From Sphingomonadaceae bacterium (GTDB lineage: Bacteria; Pseudomonadota; Alphaproteobacteria; Sphingomonadales; Sphingomonadaceae): a stretch of 58,116 bases of DNA. This document shows, piece after piece, positions 26,155 to 38,344 of this stretch. A model generated the notes under the pieces. It made no database searches, was not told the DNA's origin, and was given only the letters and a program-made list of their open reading frames with translations. Location of the stretch: NCBI GenBank assembly GCA_025359685.1, contig JANYEY010000080.1, forward strand, positions 1 through 58,116, read 5' to 3'. The position numbers and the translations under genes are program-made. How positions within the stretch are numbered: the stretch's first letter is position 1; every line of letters begins with the position of its first letter.

Positions 26155-26898
26155 ATGACCATGCCACCTGCACCTTCGACCACTGCACTGACCGCGCTGG
26201 TCACCGGCTCGTCCCGCGGGATCGGCGCCGCCATCGCCGAGGCGCTGCGGGCGCGCGGCGTGACCGTGATCGGCCACGCCAGCCGCGCGGGCGACGCCCG
26301 GACGATTGCCGCCGACCTCGCCGATCCCGCCGCCCCTGCCGCGCTGTGGGAAGAGGCCGTCGCCCGCTCGCCGCATGGGCGGATCGATGTGCTGGTCAAC
26401 AACGCCGGCAAGTTCGCAGCCAACCCGCTCGATGTGTCAGACATTGCCTGGCTCGATAAGTGGGAGGATACGTTGCGTATCAACCTGACCGCTGCCGCCG
26501 AACTCTCGCGCTATGCAGTGCGGCACTGGCTGGCGGACGGGAACGGCGGGCGCGTGGTCCACATCGCCAGCCGCGCAGCATACCGCGGCGATTCGCCCGA
26601 TCACTGGCATTACGCCGCGGCCAAAGGCGGGATGGTCGCGATGCACAAGACCATCGCCCGGCAATATGCGGCGCAAGGCGTGCTGAGCTATGCGATCTGC
26701 CCCGGCTTTACCGACACCGCGATGGCGGGCGATTACCTTTCCAGCCGCGGCGGCGCGGCGCTGCTGGCCGACATCCCGCTGGGCCGCGTGGCGGAGCCTG
26801 AGGAGATCGCCGCAATGGCGGCGTTCTGCGCGCTCGATGCGCCGCCGAGCATGACCGGCGCGGTGCTCGACGCCAATGGGGCGAGCTATGTTCGGTAG
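26155..26898 (+). CDS. SDR-family oxidoreductase
   Basis: The 247-residue classical short-chain dehydrogenase has TGSSRGIGAAIAEAL for the cofactor, NNAG near 81, Ser in HIASRAAYRG and YAAAKGG as the YxxxK pair, plus the ICPGFTDTAMAG loop. It resembles 3-oxoacyl-ACP reductase-like SDRs, but the substrate is unknown. The GHASRAGD stretch after strand 2 with a basic residue suggests NADP(H). The ATG at 26155 is the first in frame near the family start; ATG at 26161 is also possible. It leads an operon with the beta-lactamase, prmA and transporter genes, overlapping the next gene. Confidence 0.86.
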   Translation: MTMPPAPSTTALTALVTGSSRGIGAAIAEALRARGVTVIGHASRAGDARTIAADLADPAAPAALWEEAVARSPHGRIDVLVNNAGKFAANPLDVSDIAWLDKWEDTLRINLTAAAELSRYAVRHWLADGNGGRVVHIASRAAYRGDSPDHWHYAAAKGGMVAMHKTIARQYAAQGVLSYAICPGFTDTAMAGDYLSSRGGAALLADIPLGRVAEPEEIAAMAAFCALDAPPSMTGAVLDANGASYVR

Positions 26899-27778
26899 GG
26901 TCGCCGTCAGCCTTGCCGCGCTGGCGCTGGTCTCAGCGAGCCCGACCCGCTTCGCCCCCAAGGCGCCGCCAGTGACAGCACTGCTCGACGCGTGTCAGGA
27001 CAAGGACGGCTGGGCCGACCCCGCCCCGCCCGCGCGGATCGATGGGCAAGTCTATTACGTCGGCACCTGCGGGATCACCGTGCTGCTGGTCGCCAGCGCG
27101 CAAGGCCACGTGCTGCTCGATGCGGGTCCGGAGGAAGCCGCGCCGCTGGTGCTCGCCAACATTCGCCGCCTTGGCCTCAACCCGCATGACGTCAAATGGC
27201 TGTTCGCCAGCCACGCTCATTTCGATCATGTCGGCGGGCTGGCTGCGCTGCAAAAAGCCACCGGGGCCAGAATCGCCGCATTGCCCGATCAGGCGCGCGA
27301 ACTGGAAAAGGGCGAGCCCTTCCCGGACGATCCGCAGTTCGGGCTGATCCACGGGTTCACCCCGATCAAAGTCGACCGCGTGCTTACGGACGGCGTCCCG
27401 TTCCTGCTCGGCCCCAACCGCTTCACCGCCTTCGCCACCCCCGGCCACACCCGCGGCTCGACCAGTTGGGTGATCCGGGGCTGCGGCAAAAAAGTCTGCC
27501 CGGCGATCGCCTACACCGACAGCACCAGCGCGGTGTCGGCGGAGAGCTACCGCTTCAGCGACCACCCGGCGTGGGTCGCGATGTTCCGCAAGGGCGTGGC
27601 GCGGATCGCCACCCTGCCCTGCTCGATCAATGTGACCCCGCACCCATCGCAAAGCGCGCTGTTCGAACGGCTGGCGGGCGATGCTCCGGTGGCAGACCAT
27701 GAACAGTGCGAGCGCTATTCCCAGCAGGCGCTCACCAAGCTCGACGAACGCCTCGCCAAAGAGCGCGCCGCCAAGTGA
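26888..27778 (+). CDS. Subclass B3-type metallo-beta-lactamase
   Basis: The protein (296 residues from this ATG) has a signal peptide (MFGRVAVSLAALALVSASP) and the B3 zinc set: SHAHFDHVGG gives H109, H111, D113 and H114; TPGHTRGS gives H187; NVTPHPSQ gives H252. YTDSTSAVSAESYRF and the DNIYYVG-like QVYYVGTCGITVLLV start of the core are also B3 features. B3 enzymes hydrolyse carbapenems, cephalosporins and penicillins in the periplasm. Activity here is inferred from the complete ligand set. ATG at 26876 is an alternative start. The gene overlaps the SDR gene and its TGA overlaps the prmA GTG (27775-27778), so it belongs to a four-gene operon. No BlaI-like palindrome was seen upstream of that operon. 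Confidence 0.87.
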   Translation: MFGRVAVSLAALALVSASPTRFAPKAPPVTALLDACQDKDGWADPAPPARIDGQVYYVGTCGITVLLVASAQGHVLLDAGPEEAAPLVLANIRRLGLNPHDVKWLFASHAHFDHVGGLAALQKATGARIAALPDQARELEKGEPFPDDPQFGLIHGFTPIKVDRVLTDGVPFLLGPNRFTAFATPGHTRGSTSWVIRGCGKKVCPAIAYTDSTSAVSAESYRFSDHPAWVAMFRKGVARIATLPCSINVTPHPSQSALFERLAGDAPVADHEQCERYSQQALTKLDERLAKERAAK

Positions 27779-28680
27779 CCAGCGCGTGGAAACTGCTGGC
27801 GCTCGCCCCGCGATCGGTGATCGAGGCCGCGCTGCTGGCGCATGAGGATGCCGAGGACTGGGACCCGGACATCGTCATCGCCGGGAGCGAAGTGGCCGAA
27901 GACAAGCCTGATGACTGGCAACTGGAAGCATGGCTCCCGCGCAAACCCGCGCGCGATGACAAGGCTGCGGTAGCCGGGCTGTTCGCCAAGGCGCCGACCT
28001 TCAGGATCGAGCAATTGCCCGAAACCGACTGGCTGACGACCAGCCAGACCGGGCTTGAGCCAATCCGCGCCGGGCGGTTCTACGTCCATACCCCCGAACA
28101 CCCACCGACCACTGAGCCCGCCGTGCGCGATTACGTCATCCCCGCGAGCCAGGCCTTCGGCACCGGCCAGCACGCCACCACCGCGGGCTGCCTTGCCATG
28201 CTGAGCGAAATGAAAGCGCGCGGGGTGGTGGTGAAGAACCTTGCCGACATCGGCACCGGCACCGGCCTGCTCGCCTTCGCGGCGCTGCACCTGTGGCCGC
28301 GCGCGCTCGCCACCGCGAGCGACATCGACGATGTGTGCCTGGGCGTGGTCGATGAAAATGCCCGTACCAACCGCGTGACGCAAGGCGGGCGTCCGGGCGA
28401 ATTGACCATGCTGGTCGCCGACGGAATGAACCACCCGCTGCTCGAAGCACGCGGGCCCTATGACTTGATCATCGCCAATATCCTCGCCGGGCCGCTGATC
28501 GATCTTGCCCCGCATTTCGCCAAGTCGCTGGCGCCGGGCGGACATCTGGTGCTCGCCGGATTGCTCACCACGCAAGAAGCGCAAGTCCGTGCAGCTGCGC
28601 GCCGCGCCGGGCTGCGGATCGCCGAGCGTCTGGTGAGTGGCGACTGGTCTATTTTGTGGCTCCGGCAGCGCCGCACATGA
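27775..28680 (+). CDS. prmA: Ribosomal protein L11 methyltransferase (PrmA-like)
   Basis: The 301-residue protein starts at a GTG overlapping the beta-lactamase stop (GTGA). Key segments are QAFGTGQHATTAGCLAM, the SAM-binding LADIGTGTGLLAFAAL, acidic SDIDDVCLGVVDENA and DLIIANILAGPLIDLAP (N-I-L-A-x-P), all PrmA signatures. The N-terminal 130 residues form the substrate-recognition domain. It trimethylates lysines and the N-terminus of ribosomal protein L11 in the cytosol; deletion is usually tolerated. Overlaps on both sides (GTGA and ATGA) indicate tight translational coupling. Confidence 0.92.
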   Translation: MTSAWKLLALAPRSVIEAALLAHEDAEDWDPDIVIAGSEVAEDKPDDWQLEAWLPRKPARDDKAAVAGLFAKAPTFRIEQLPETDWLTTSQTGLEPIRAGRFYVHTPEHPPTTEPAVRDYVIPASQAFGTGQHATTAGCLAMLSEMKARGVVVKNLADIGTGTGLLAFAALHLWPRALATASDIDDVCLGVVDENARTNRVTQGGRPGELTMLVADGMNHPLLEARGPYDLIIANILAGPLIDLAPHFAKSLAPGGHLVLAGLLTTQEAQVRAAARRAGLRIAERLVSGDWSILWLRQRRT

Positions 28681-29558
28681 AGCCGCGCGATTTCCTGCTG
28701 CTGCTGCTGGTCTGCGTGCTGTGGGCCGGCAACAATATCATCAGCAAACTGGCGGTCAGCTTTTGGCATGTGCCGCCGCTGTTCTATTCGGCGGTGCGCT
28801 TTGCAATCGTCACGCTGGTGACCTTACCCTGGCTACTGCCGATGCCCCGCCCGGCGTGGCGGATCCTGACCATTGGACTGACCATGGGCGCGGGCAGCTT
28901 CGGGCTGATGTTTGTGGCACTCTATTGGGCCTCGCCCAGCGAAGCCGCGATCGTGGTGCAATCGAGCGTGCCGATGACCACGCTGCTCTCGGTCTGGCTG
29001 CTCGGCGAACGCATTCGCTGGCGGCGCGGGCTGGGCATCGCGGTGGCGCTGGTCGGCGTGGTGATCGTGGTCTGGCAGCCGGGGTTTACTCTCTCGGCCG
29101 GAATGGGCTTCCTGCTCGCCTCGGCGCTCTGCGGTTCGCTAGGCGCGGTGCTGATGAAGCAGATGGGCGATATTGCCCCGCTGCGGTTCCAGGCCTGGGT
29201 CGGGCTGTCCGGCCTCGCCGTGCTCGCGCCGATCTCGCTGATGATCGAACCGCAGGCGTTTGAAGCGGCCCGGCACGCGGGGTGGATTTTCATCGCCGCG
29301 GTGCTGTGGTCTGCGCTGGTCACTTCGGTCTTTGCCCATACTGCTTATTACTGGCTGATCGGGCGGTATGAGGCGAACTTGATTTCCCCGCTGACGCTGA
29401 TGACCCCGCTGATCACCATCGCGCTCGGCATTGCGATCACCGGCGACAAGTTCGACGCGCGCATGGCGCTGGGCAGCGCGGTGGCGCTGCTGGGCGTGCT
29501 GCTGGTCGCGCTGCGGCGGACCAATGCCCCGATTGCCGCCGCGCAGGAGCATTCGTAG
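28677..29558 (+). CDS. EamA-family (DMT superfamily) transporter
   Basis: From the ATG at 28677 (MKPRDFLLLLLVCVLWAGNN), which overlaps the prmA stop as ATGA, the 293-residue protein has ten hydrophobic helices arranged as two EamA repeats. Repeat 1 ends VWLLGERIRWRRGLGIAVAL and repeat 2 has PLTLMTPLITIALGIAITG. The WAGNNIISKLAV start and AIVVQSSVPMTTLL are typical. These are drug/metabolite exporters of unknown substrate. It is the last gene of the SDR-bla-prmA operon and converges on the Gre-factor gene. Confidence 0.88.
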   Translation: MKPRDFLLLLLVCVLWAGNNIISKLAVSFWHVPPLFYSAVRFAIVTLVTLPWLLPMPRPAWRILTIGLTMGAGSFGLMFVALYWASPSEAAIVVQSSVPMTTLLSVWLLGERIRWRRGLGIAVALVGVVIVVWQPGFTLSAGMGFLLASALCGSLGAVLMKQMGDIAPLRFQAWVGLSGLAVLAPISLMIEPQAFEAARHAGWIFIAAVLWSALVTSVFAHTAYYWLIGRYEANLISPLTLMTPLITIALGIAITGDKFDARMALGSAVALLGVLLVALRRTNAPIAAAQEHS

Positions 29559-29604
29559 GCAGCAAGCGAACTTTGCCTCCGCGCCGCACCGGGCCAGCGC
29601 AATC

Positions 29605-30108
29605 TCAACCGGCTTCGTCTGCGCGCGCCGGCGCAGTCGCGGGCTCTGCAATCAGTGCGATCGCCAGCACTTCGATCGCGTCTTCGGTGCCGCCAAAATC
29701 GAGAAAATCGCCGGGTGCTGCGTTCATCAAGGCGCGGCTCAAGGGCGCAGAAAAACTGACCAGACCGATAGCCGGATCGGCCTCATCGTCACCAACAATA
29801 GTCAAGCTGCGCCGCTTTCCATTGTGTAGAAACGCAACCACGGTGCCGATTTGCACCGCCTCGCCGCTGGGGACCGGAACGAGCTCAGCGGTGATTTCTC
29901 GGGTCTGCCAATAGCGCAGATCGCGCTTTGCGGCCTTGATTGCGGTTTCATCAGAGAGCTTTTCCAGCTGTCCGGTTATGTCCGTCACACGGCCACGGAT
30001 AAGCGCCAGGCCCCGCGCGGTAACCAGATTGGGGCCCGACGGGATTGGAATCTCGAACTTGGGTTCAAGATGTTCCTCGTCACTCTCACGGCGAAACGCG
30101 ACACTCAT
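29605..30108 (-). CDS. GreA/GreB-family elongation factor
   Basis: The 167-residue protein has a predicted helical N-terminal part (about 30-70, with TDITGQLEKLSDETAIKAAKRDLRYW) and a C-terminal FKBP-like domain recognisable from VQIGTVVAFL...RRSLTIVGDDEADPAIGLVSFSAPLSRALMNAAPGD, the Gre C-terminal pattern. Gre factors rescue backtracked RNA polymerase by stimulating transcript cleavage. The helical part appears shorter and less acidic at its tip than in GreA, so it may instead be a Gre-like secondary-channel regulator. It is 22 nt downstream of ligA on the same strand. Confidence 0.8.
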   Translation of the reverse strand: MSVAFRRESDEEHLEPKFEIPIPSGPNLVTARGLALIRGRVTDITGQLEKLSDETAIKAAKRDLRYWQTREITAELVPVPSGEAVQIGTVVAFLHNGKRRSLTIVGDDEADPAIGLVSFSAPLSRALMNAAPGDFLDFGGTEDAIEVLAIALIAEPATAPARADEAG

Positions 30109-30130
30109 CGATTGGCACCCTTTGCTGGCA

Positions 30131-32837
<2,707 letters not shown>

Positions 32838-32838
<1 letters not shown>

Positions 32839-34502
32839 CACACCCGCTCCAGCAGCCGATCGGCCTGCGCGCGGGCTTCGGGCGTTACTTCCGCGCCCGA
32901 TAGCATCCGCGCGATTTCTTCCTGCCGCCCGGCATTGTCGAGCAGGTGCACCGAAGTGCGCGTCACGGTGCCCTCGCTCGACTTGGCGATCACGTAATGC
33001 TGGGTCCCGCGCGCCGCGACTTGCGGGCTGTGGGTAACCGCGAGCAATTGCCCGCCGCTCGCCAGCCGAGCCAGGCGTTCGCCAATGGCCGAGGCAACAG
33101 CCCCGCCAACCCCGCGATCAATCTCGTCGAAGATCACCGTGGCCGCGCCGCCTTGCTCGGCCAGCGCCACTTTCAGCGCGAGGATAAAGCGCGACAGCTC
33201 GCCGCCCGAGGCGATCTTGTTGAGCGGGCCGAACGGTGCGCCGGGGTTGGTGCTGATCAGGAATTCGACCTTGTCGGTGCCGCCGGAGCCCCACTGCTCT
33301 TCAGCGAGCGGTTCGATACTGGTGCGGAACTGCGCGGCGTCGAGCTTCAAGGGGGCCAGTTCCTGCGCCACTGCCGCGTCGAGCTTGCCCGCTGCCGCGC
33401 GGCGCTGCGCCGATAGCGCTTCGGCCTTGGCGCGGTACGCCTCGGCCCCGGCCGCAACCGCCGCTTCGAGCGCGGCGAGTTCAGCCTCACCATGCTCGAT
33501 CCCGTCAAGCGCATCGCGCATCGCGCGCATCCGCTGCGGCAGGTCATCGACCTGGCAGTGATGCTTGCGCGCTGCGGCGCGCAGTTCGAACAAGCGCAGT
33601 TCGATCCGGTCAAGCGCAGCGGGATCGTGCGCCAGCGCATCGGCGGCGCGTTCAAGCGATGTCTCGGCCTCCGAAGCCTCGATCACCGCGCGGTCGAGTG
33701 CGGCGAGCGCTTCGGCGAGCAAGGGATGCTCGCCTGCGATCCGGTCGAGCCGCCGTGCCGCGCTGCGCAAGCCCGCCAGCGCCGAATCCGATCCGGCCCA
33801 CAGCTTCGCGAGCTCGGTCAGGTCATCGGTCAGCTTCTCGCCCTTTTGCATCGTCGCGCGGGCTTCGGCGAGCTGCTCCTCCTCGCCCGCTTGCGGTTCA
33901 AGGGTGGTCAGTTCGGCCAGATGTGCGAGCAGCAGGTCGCGATCCTCGGCAGCTTGCGCAATCGCGCCCTTCGCGCTTGCCAAAGCATCGACCGCACCGC
34001 GCCACGTTGCCCACGCTTCAGCCAATCCGGCCGTATCCGCCCCGGCATAACGATCGACCAGCGCGCGATGCCCGCGCGGATTGACCAGCCCGCGATCATC
34101 GTGCTGGCCGTGGAGTTCAACCAGGTGCGATGCCAGTTCGCGCAGCAAGGCCGCGCCGACCGGCTGGTCGTTGATGAAGGCCTTCGATCCGCCGTCAGCT
34201 TTGAGGCGGCGCTTGATCAGCAGCGGTTCGCCCGGCTCGATATCAAGCTCGGCCTCGGCCAATATACCGCGGATCGGCGCAGGCAGACGATCGAATTCGA
34301 AGCTTGCCACCACGCTCGCCTGATCCTCGCCGGCGCGGACCAGCCCAGTCTCGGCGCGCGCGCCCAGCGCAAGGCCGAGCGCATCGAGCAGGATCGACTT
34401 GCCCGCGCCGGTCTCACCGGTCAGCACGCCCAGCCCTTCGCCGAACGACAAGTCGAGCGCCTCGATCAGGACGATGTTGTGGATGGCGAGCGCGGTCAGC
34501 AT
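32838..34502 (-). CDS. recN: DNA repair protein RecN
   Basis: The 554-residue SMC-like ATPase starts MLTALAIHNIVLIEALDLSF. It has Walker A GETGAGKSILLDALGLALG near 30, a long Ala/Glu-rich coiled-coil middle (about 150-370), the ABC signature ASGGELSRFILALKV, and Walker B ATVIFDEIDRGVGG. RecN acts early in double-strand break repair, holding DNA ends together. It leads the recN-GNAT-ligA operon by overlapping starts. No LexA-type box was recognised in the short upstream region. Confidence 0.96.
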
Positions 34503-34561
34503 GTTCGCCGCCTGTTCTAGCCGCCCAATCAGGCGGAGTCACGACTCGCGCACCAAATAAT

Positions 34562-34591
34562 GGGCGGGACATCCCGTGGGATGCCCCGCCC
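34562..34591 (-). terminator. Rho-independent-type terminator of the TonB-receptor gene
   Basis: GGGCGGG (34562-34568) pairs with CCCGCCC (34585-34591) and CATCC with GGATG inside, giving a strong 12-bp stem with one mismatch and a tiny loop. Read on the minus strand it is followed by ATTATTTGG, a short T-rich run. It lies 73 nt after the receptor stop. Confidence 0.6.
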
Positions 34592-34664
34592 GTCTGCAGC
34601 GCCCCTGATGGAAGGGCCCGCAAGGTTCTTCTCGCAGCCGGGAGGAGAGAGGGGAAGGCTGCGG

Positions 34665-37148
34665 TCAAAATTCCAGTTTGACGGTGCCCCCGAAGGTGCG
34701 CGGATCGCCAAGACTGCCGACCACGAGGCCGACCGAATTGGGCGCAATCTGGAGCTGTTCAAGGTAGGTCACGCCGAAGGCATTGCGCACCCATGCGTAG
34801 ACATCGATGTGGGTTCCTGGCGCGGCCTTGTCCGAACGCCAGCCGATCCGGAAGTTGGTCAGCGCATAACCTTTGATCCGGGTGCCAGGCGAAGCCGTGG
34901 CGTTGGAGGAGAATGACGAGCGGCTGTTGCCGTCGACCCCGGTGTAGATCTGGCCAGGGCCGAACAGGTTCACCGGCACATTGCCCTCTGCCCCGAACGA
35001 TACCGAGTATTTGGACACGCCGGGCAGTTGCTGGCCGCTGATGTCGCAGCTGGCCGGACTGGTACCGAGCGGCAACGCCGTAGGAATAGTGCAATCGGTT
35101 CCGAGAAAGACCGATCCACCCGACAGTTCGAGCGGCGGCGGGGCGTTGGTAAACGCACGGTAGGTCGCATCGGTATAGGCGAAGTTGGCGTAAGCGTTGA
35201 ACCGCTCGCTCGGCCGCACCGAGAAGTCCGCCTCGATCCCTTGCGAGCGGACCTTGGGCACATTGGCGACATAGCCGCGCAGGGTTGAAAGCGAGGCCGC
35301 GTTGTTGCTGCTGAACACCGCCTGATAGTTCTCGATGTCAGTACGGAACGCGGCGAGGTTGAAGGTGATCTTGCGGTCCCAGAACTGCGACTTGATCCCC
35401 AGTTCGTAGTGCCGCACCGATTCAGGCGCGACCGTGTTGTACTGGCTCTGCGGCAGCCCGGTGGCGGCATCGGCGGGCACCCCATTCAGATTGATCCCGC
35501 CGGTCTGGAAGGTCTTCGAATAGGTCGCATAGGTGTGGACGTCAGAGGTCAGATCGTAGGCCAGCGTCAGGTCGTATGACAGGTTCCACGCGCTGAAGCT
35601 GGGGGCATAGCTTTCGGGCAGCAGCACTTGCAGCTGCGCCTTCTGCGCCGGAGTGCCGGTGTTGACCATGCCAGGGGTCAGCACGTTGCCGAGCTTGTCG
35701 GTCACCACCGCGTCATACGAACCTTCCTTCTTGTCATAGTTGACGCGGAAGCCGGGCTGAATCGTCAGGCGCGGCAGCACCCGCCAGCTTGCCTGCCCGT
35801 AGATCGACCACGACACGTTGTGCAGATGGATCGTGTTGCTCGAAGTCAGCCCGTCGATGACATTGAGGTTATAGGGGTTGGTGGGCGAAGTGTTGGGCGA
35901 AAGCAGCCACTTGGTCGCCGCCGGACCCTGGACCTGGCTGCCATTGGTATTGACCGTCTGCGTGTAAAAGAAGCTGCCAAGCTGGAAATCGAGCGCGGCG
36001 GAATGGCGGTTATAGCGCAGCTCTTGCGTGAACTGGGTCTGCTTCGACGGATTTTGGCTGACCGTGGTGATCGGCAGCGCGGTGAAATCGCGGTCGTTAG
36101 ATGGGTCCCAGTCCCAGAACCGCCACGCGGTGATCGAAGTCAGCGTACCTACCCCCAGATCGAGCTTGGCGCGCAGCGACGCGCCGCCGATCGATTGCTT
36201 GGCGCGCAGGGTACCATCGACATCGCTCAGCCGGTTCGCCGGATCCTGCGCGGTGAGCGGGATAGCGTAACCTTGCACGGCCGAGATCGCCGGGTACTGG
36301 CGATTGGCCGCCTTCTGGGTCGGGACGTACGCGGCATAGACCGTTGCGCAGCAGGTGATGTTCTGGTGGTTGAAGTCGCCCGCAAGGCTCACTTCGAGAT
36401 TGCTCGCCGGTCGCCACAGCGCCTGTCCGCGCAGGCCGATATTGCCAAGGTTGTTGTCGCGGGCCCCGGTGGTGATGTTGTAAATAGTGCCGTTGCGGCG
36501 CGTGGCCGAAACCGCCAGCCGCAGCGCCAGCGTATCGCTGACCGGGCCCGATGCCGCGCCCTTGAACTGAACGAAGCCGTAGTTGCCCACCGACAGTTCG
36601 GCCCGGCCCTCGGGCGTGAAGCTGGGCTGGCGCGAGGTAATATTGATCGCGCCCGCCGTGGTGTTCTTGCCGTACAGCGTGCCCTGCGGCCCGCGCAGCA
36701 CCTCAATCTGCTTCACGTCGAGGAAGTCAAAGGTCGAGGAGGCGACGCGCGAATAATAGACGTCGTCGACGTAGATCCCCACCCCCTGATCGATCCCGTC
36801 ATTCGTCAGCCCCAAAGGCGAGCCGAACCCGCGCACGTTGACCGAGGTGTTGCGCGGGTTGCTGGAATAGAACTGCAACGTCGGGGTCAGCTGCTGCAAG
36901 CGCCCGACATTGAACGCCCCGGTGTTATCGATGTGATCGCCGCCGACCACCGAGATCGCCACCGGCACGGCTTGCGAACTTTCGGCGCGGTGGCGCGCGG
37001 TGACGACGATCTCGGGGCTCTCGTCGGTCGCCCCGGTGCCAACCGAGCTGGCGCTCTGCGGATCGGTCTGCGGGTCTGCGGCGGCGAAGGCGGGGGAAGC
37101 AAGCAGCGCAGCCGAGGCCAGCAGCGCGTAACGAAATGACGAAGGCAT
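34665..37148 (-). CDS. TonB-dependent outer-membrane receptor
   Basis: The 827-residue protein has a signal peptide (MPSSFRYALLASAALLASP, cleavage near AFA), a TonB-box-like ESPEIVVTARHRAES, an N-terminal plug domain (about 50-170, ending LRGPQGTLYGKNTTAGAIN), and a C-terminal 22-strand barrel that closes with the terminal Phe of GGTVKLEF. RGPQGTLYGKNTTAGAI is characteristic of the sphingomonad-type receptors for diverse organic substrates as well as siderophores. The ligand is unknown. It faces plcP across a shared 308-nt intergenic region and is followed by a terminator-like hairpin. Confidence 0.93.
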   Translation of the reverse strand: MPSSFRYALLASAALLASPAFAAADPQTDPQSASSVGTGATDESPEIVVTARHRAESSQAVPVAISVVGGDHIDNTGAFNVGRLQQLTPTLQFYSSNPRNTSVNVRGFGSPLGLTNDGIDQGVGIYVDDVYYSRVASSTFDFLDVKQIEVLRGPQGTLYGKNTTAGAINITSRQPSFTPEGRAELSVGNYGFVQFKGAASGPVSDTLALRLAVSATRRNGTIYNITTGARDNNLGNIGLRGQALWRPASNLEVSLAGDFNHQNITCCATVYAAYVPTQKAANRQYPAISAVQGYAIPLTAQDPANRLSDVDGTLRAKQSIGGASLRAKLDLGVGTLTSITAWRFWDWDPSNDRDFTALPITTVSQNPSKQTQFTQELRYNRHSAALDFQLGSFFYTQTVNTNGSQVQGPAATKWLLSPNTSPTNPYNLNVIDGLTSSNTIHLHNVSWSIYGQASWRVLPRLTIQPGFRVNYDKKEGSYDAVVTDKLGNVLTPGMVNTGTPAQKAQLQVLLPESYAPSFSAWNLSYDLTLAYDLTSDVHTYATYSKTFQTGGINLNGVPADAATGLPQSQYNTVAPESVRHYELGIKSQFWDRKITFNLAAFRTDIENYQAVFSSNNAASLSTLRGYVANVPKVRSQGIEADFSVRPSERFNAYANFAYTDATYRAFTNAPPPLELSGGSVFLGTDCTIPTALPLGTSPASCDISGQQLPGVSKYSVSFGAEGNVPVNLFGPGQIYTGVDGNSRSSFSSNATASPGTRIKGYALTNFRIGWRSDKAAPGTHIDVYAWVRNAFGVTYLEQLQIAPNSVGLVVGSLGDPRTFGGTVKLEF

Positions 37149-37456
37149 CGGTTATCCTCGCGCATCGGCTGCAAGCCGCCGTCTGCGCCGCGCGTTCACG
37201 GCACCAGACGGCGACCGGGGCCGGTCATGCGCGGCCGGCCCCGGGCCCCCGGGAGGAGAGGACCTTGGGGACCATTGGTAACTCTACTGTTATCATAGAC
37301 AAGTGCAGTTTGGCTTGTCCGCGATGAAGCGCAGCTTTTGCGCGCCGTGCGGAAGATCACCGCCAATTGTTACAACGGCGTCTTCAAAGCGCCACACGCA
37401 TGTAACGCCGCAGTGCCATTAAGAGGTCATCGGGAAACCGCAAACGGAGCCAAACG
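37149..37456. other. Gene-free divergent intergenic region, TonB receptor / plcP-like gene
   Basis: This 308-nt stretch separates two divergent genes and must contain both promoters. 37281-37310 is AT-richer than its surroundings and includes CTGTTAT (37287-37293), which matches six of seven bases of a PhoB half-site (CTGTCAT), but no convincing second half lies at the right distance. A GC-rich block at 37220-37260 (with GGCCGGCCCCGGGCCCCCGG) can fold back on itself in the receptor leader. No ORF or RNA gene was recognised. Confidence 0.5.
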
Positions 37457-38344
37457 ATGCCAGGCGCACCGGACTTCGCTGAACTGACCACCAGGCTGCC
37501 CGCCTGGCTTGATATGCCGGAACCACGCGGGTTCCGCCCCAAGCAGAAATTCCGCACCGTGTGGATTTCGGACATCCACCTTGGCACGCGCGGCTGCAAT
37601 GCGGCGCTGCTGCTCGACTTCCTGCGCGCGATCGAGTGCGAGACGCTGTACCTGGTCGGCGACATCCTTGACGGGTGGCGGCTGCGCAAGGGCTGGTATT
37701 GGCCTGACGAGCACAACGAGGTCTGCCGCCGCATTCTCAAGCTCGCGCATCGCGGCACCCGGGTGGTTCTGATCGCGGGCAACCATGACGAGATGCTGCG
37801 GCCTTACGCCGGGTTCACCTTCGGCGGGGTCGAGGTTGCACTGGAAGCGCTGCACGAGACCGCCGACGGGCGCCGCTTGCTGGTGACGCACGGCGACGCC
37901 TTCGATGTGGTGGTGCTCTATCACCGCTGGCTCGCCTTCCTTGGCGACCAGGCCTACACGCTCCTGCTCCAGGCCAACGTGGTACTCAACCGCGTGCGGC
38001 GGCGGCTCAAGTTGCCGTACTGGTCGCTGTCTTCGTACCTCAAGAAGCGGGTCAAAAACGCGGTCGCATTTGTGGGAGAGTTCGAGGAAGCGGTCGCCCG
38101 CGCCGCCGCCGAACGCGAGGTCGATGGGGTGGTCTGCGGCCACATCCACTGCGCCGAGATCCGCCAGATCGGCGCGATCACCTATTACAACGACGGCGAC
38201 TGGGTCGAAAGCTGCACCGCGCTGGTTGAGGACGCCAGCGGCGCAATGCGGCTGATCGACTGGGCCGAAGAGCACCGCCTCGCCGCCACCCGGACCGCCA
38301 AGGACGAGCCCCAGCCCACTCCCGCCGAAAGGGAATATGCATGA
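37457..38344 (+). CDS. Calcineurin-like metallophosphoesterase (PlcP / LpxH-like)
   Basis: The 295-residue protein has the metallophosphoesterase motifs in order: WISDIHLGTRG, VGDILDGW, IAGNHDEM, VTHGDAFD and CGHIHCAEI, which bind two metal ions. It is usually labelled UDP-2,3-diacylglucosamine diphosphatase, but the Sinorhizobium phospholipase C PlcP belongs to the same family and is found next to a glycosyltransferase, as here. PlcP removes phosphate-containing head groups of membrane lipids during phosphate shortage. The following glycosyltransferase overlaps it by 4 nt (ATGA at 38341-38344). The PlcP assignment is from context and length; the family itself is certain. Confidence 0.82.
   Translation: MPGAPDFAELTTRLPAWLDMPEPRGFRPKQKFRTVWISDIHLGTRGCNAALLLDFLRAIECETLYLVGDILDGWRLRKGWYWPDEHNEVCRRILKLAHRGTRVVLIAGNHDEMLRPYAGFTFGGVEVALEALHETADGRRLLVTHGDAFDVVVLYHRWLAFLGDQAYTLLLQANVVLNRVRRRLKLPYWSLSSYLKKRVKNAVAFVGEFEEAVARAAAEREVDGVVCGHIHCAEIRQIGAITYYNDGDWVESCTALVEDASGAMRLIDWAEEHRLAATRTAKDEPQPTPAEREYA

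Noticed and set aside
26014..26376. Long N-terminal extension of sdhC
   Set aside because: It overlaps the divergent SDR gene; the family start is at 26013.
35628..37139. 503-residue plus-strand ORF
   Set aside because: It is antisense to the TonB receptor and lacks any recognisable domain.
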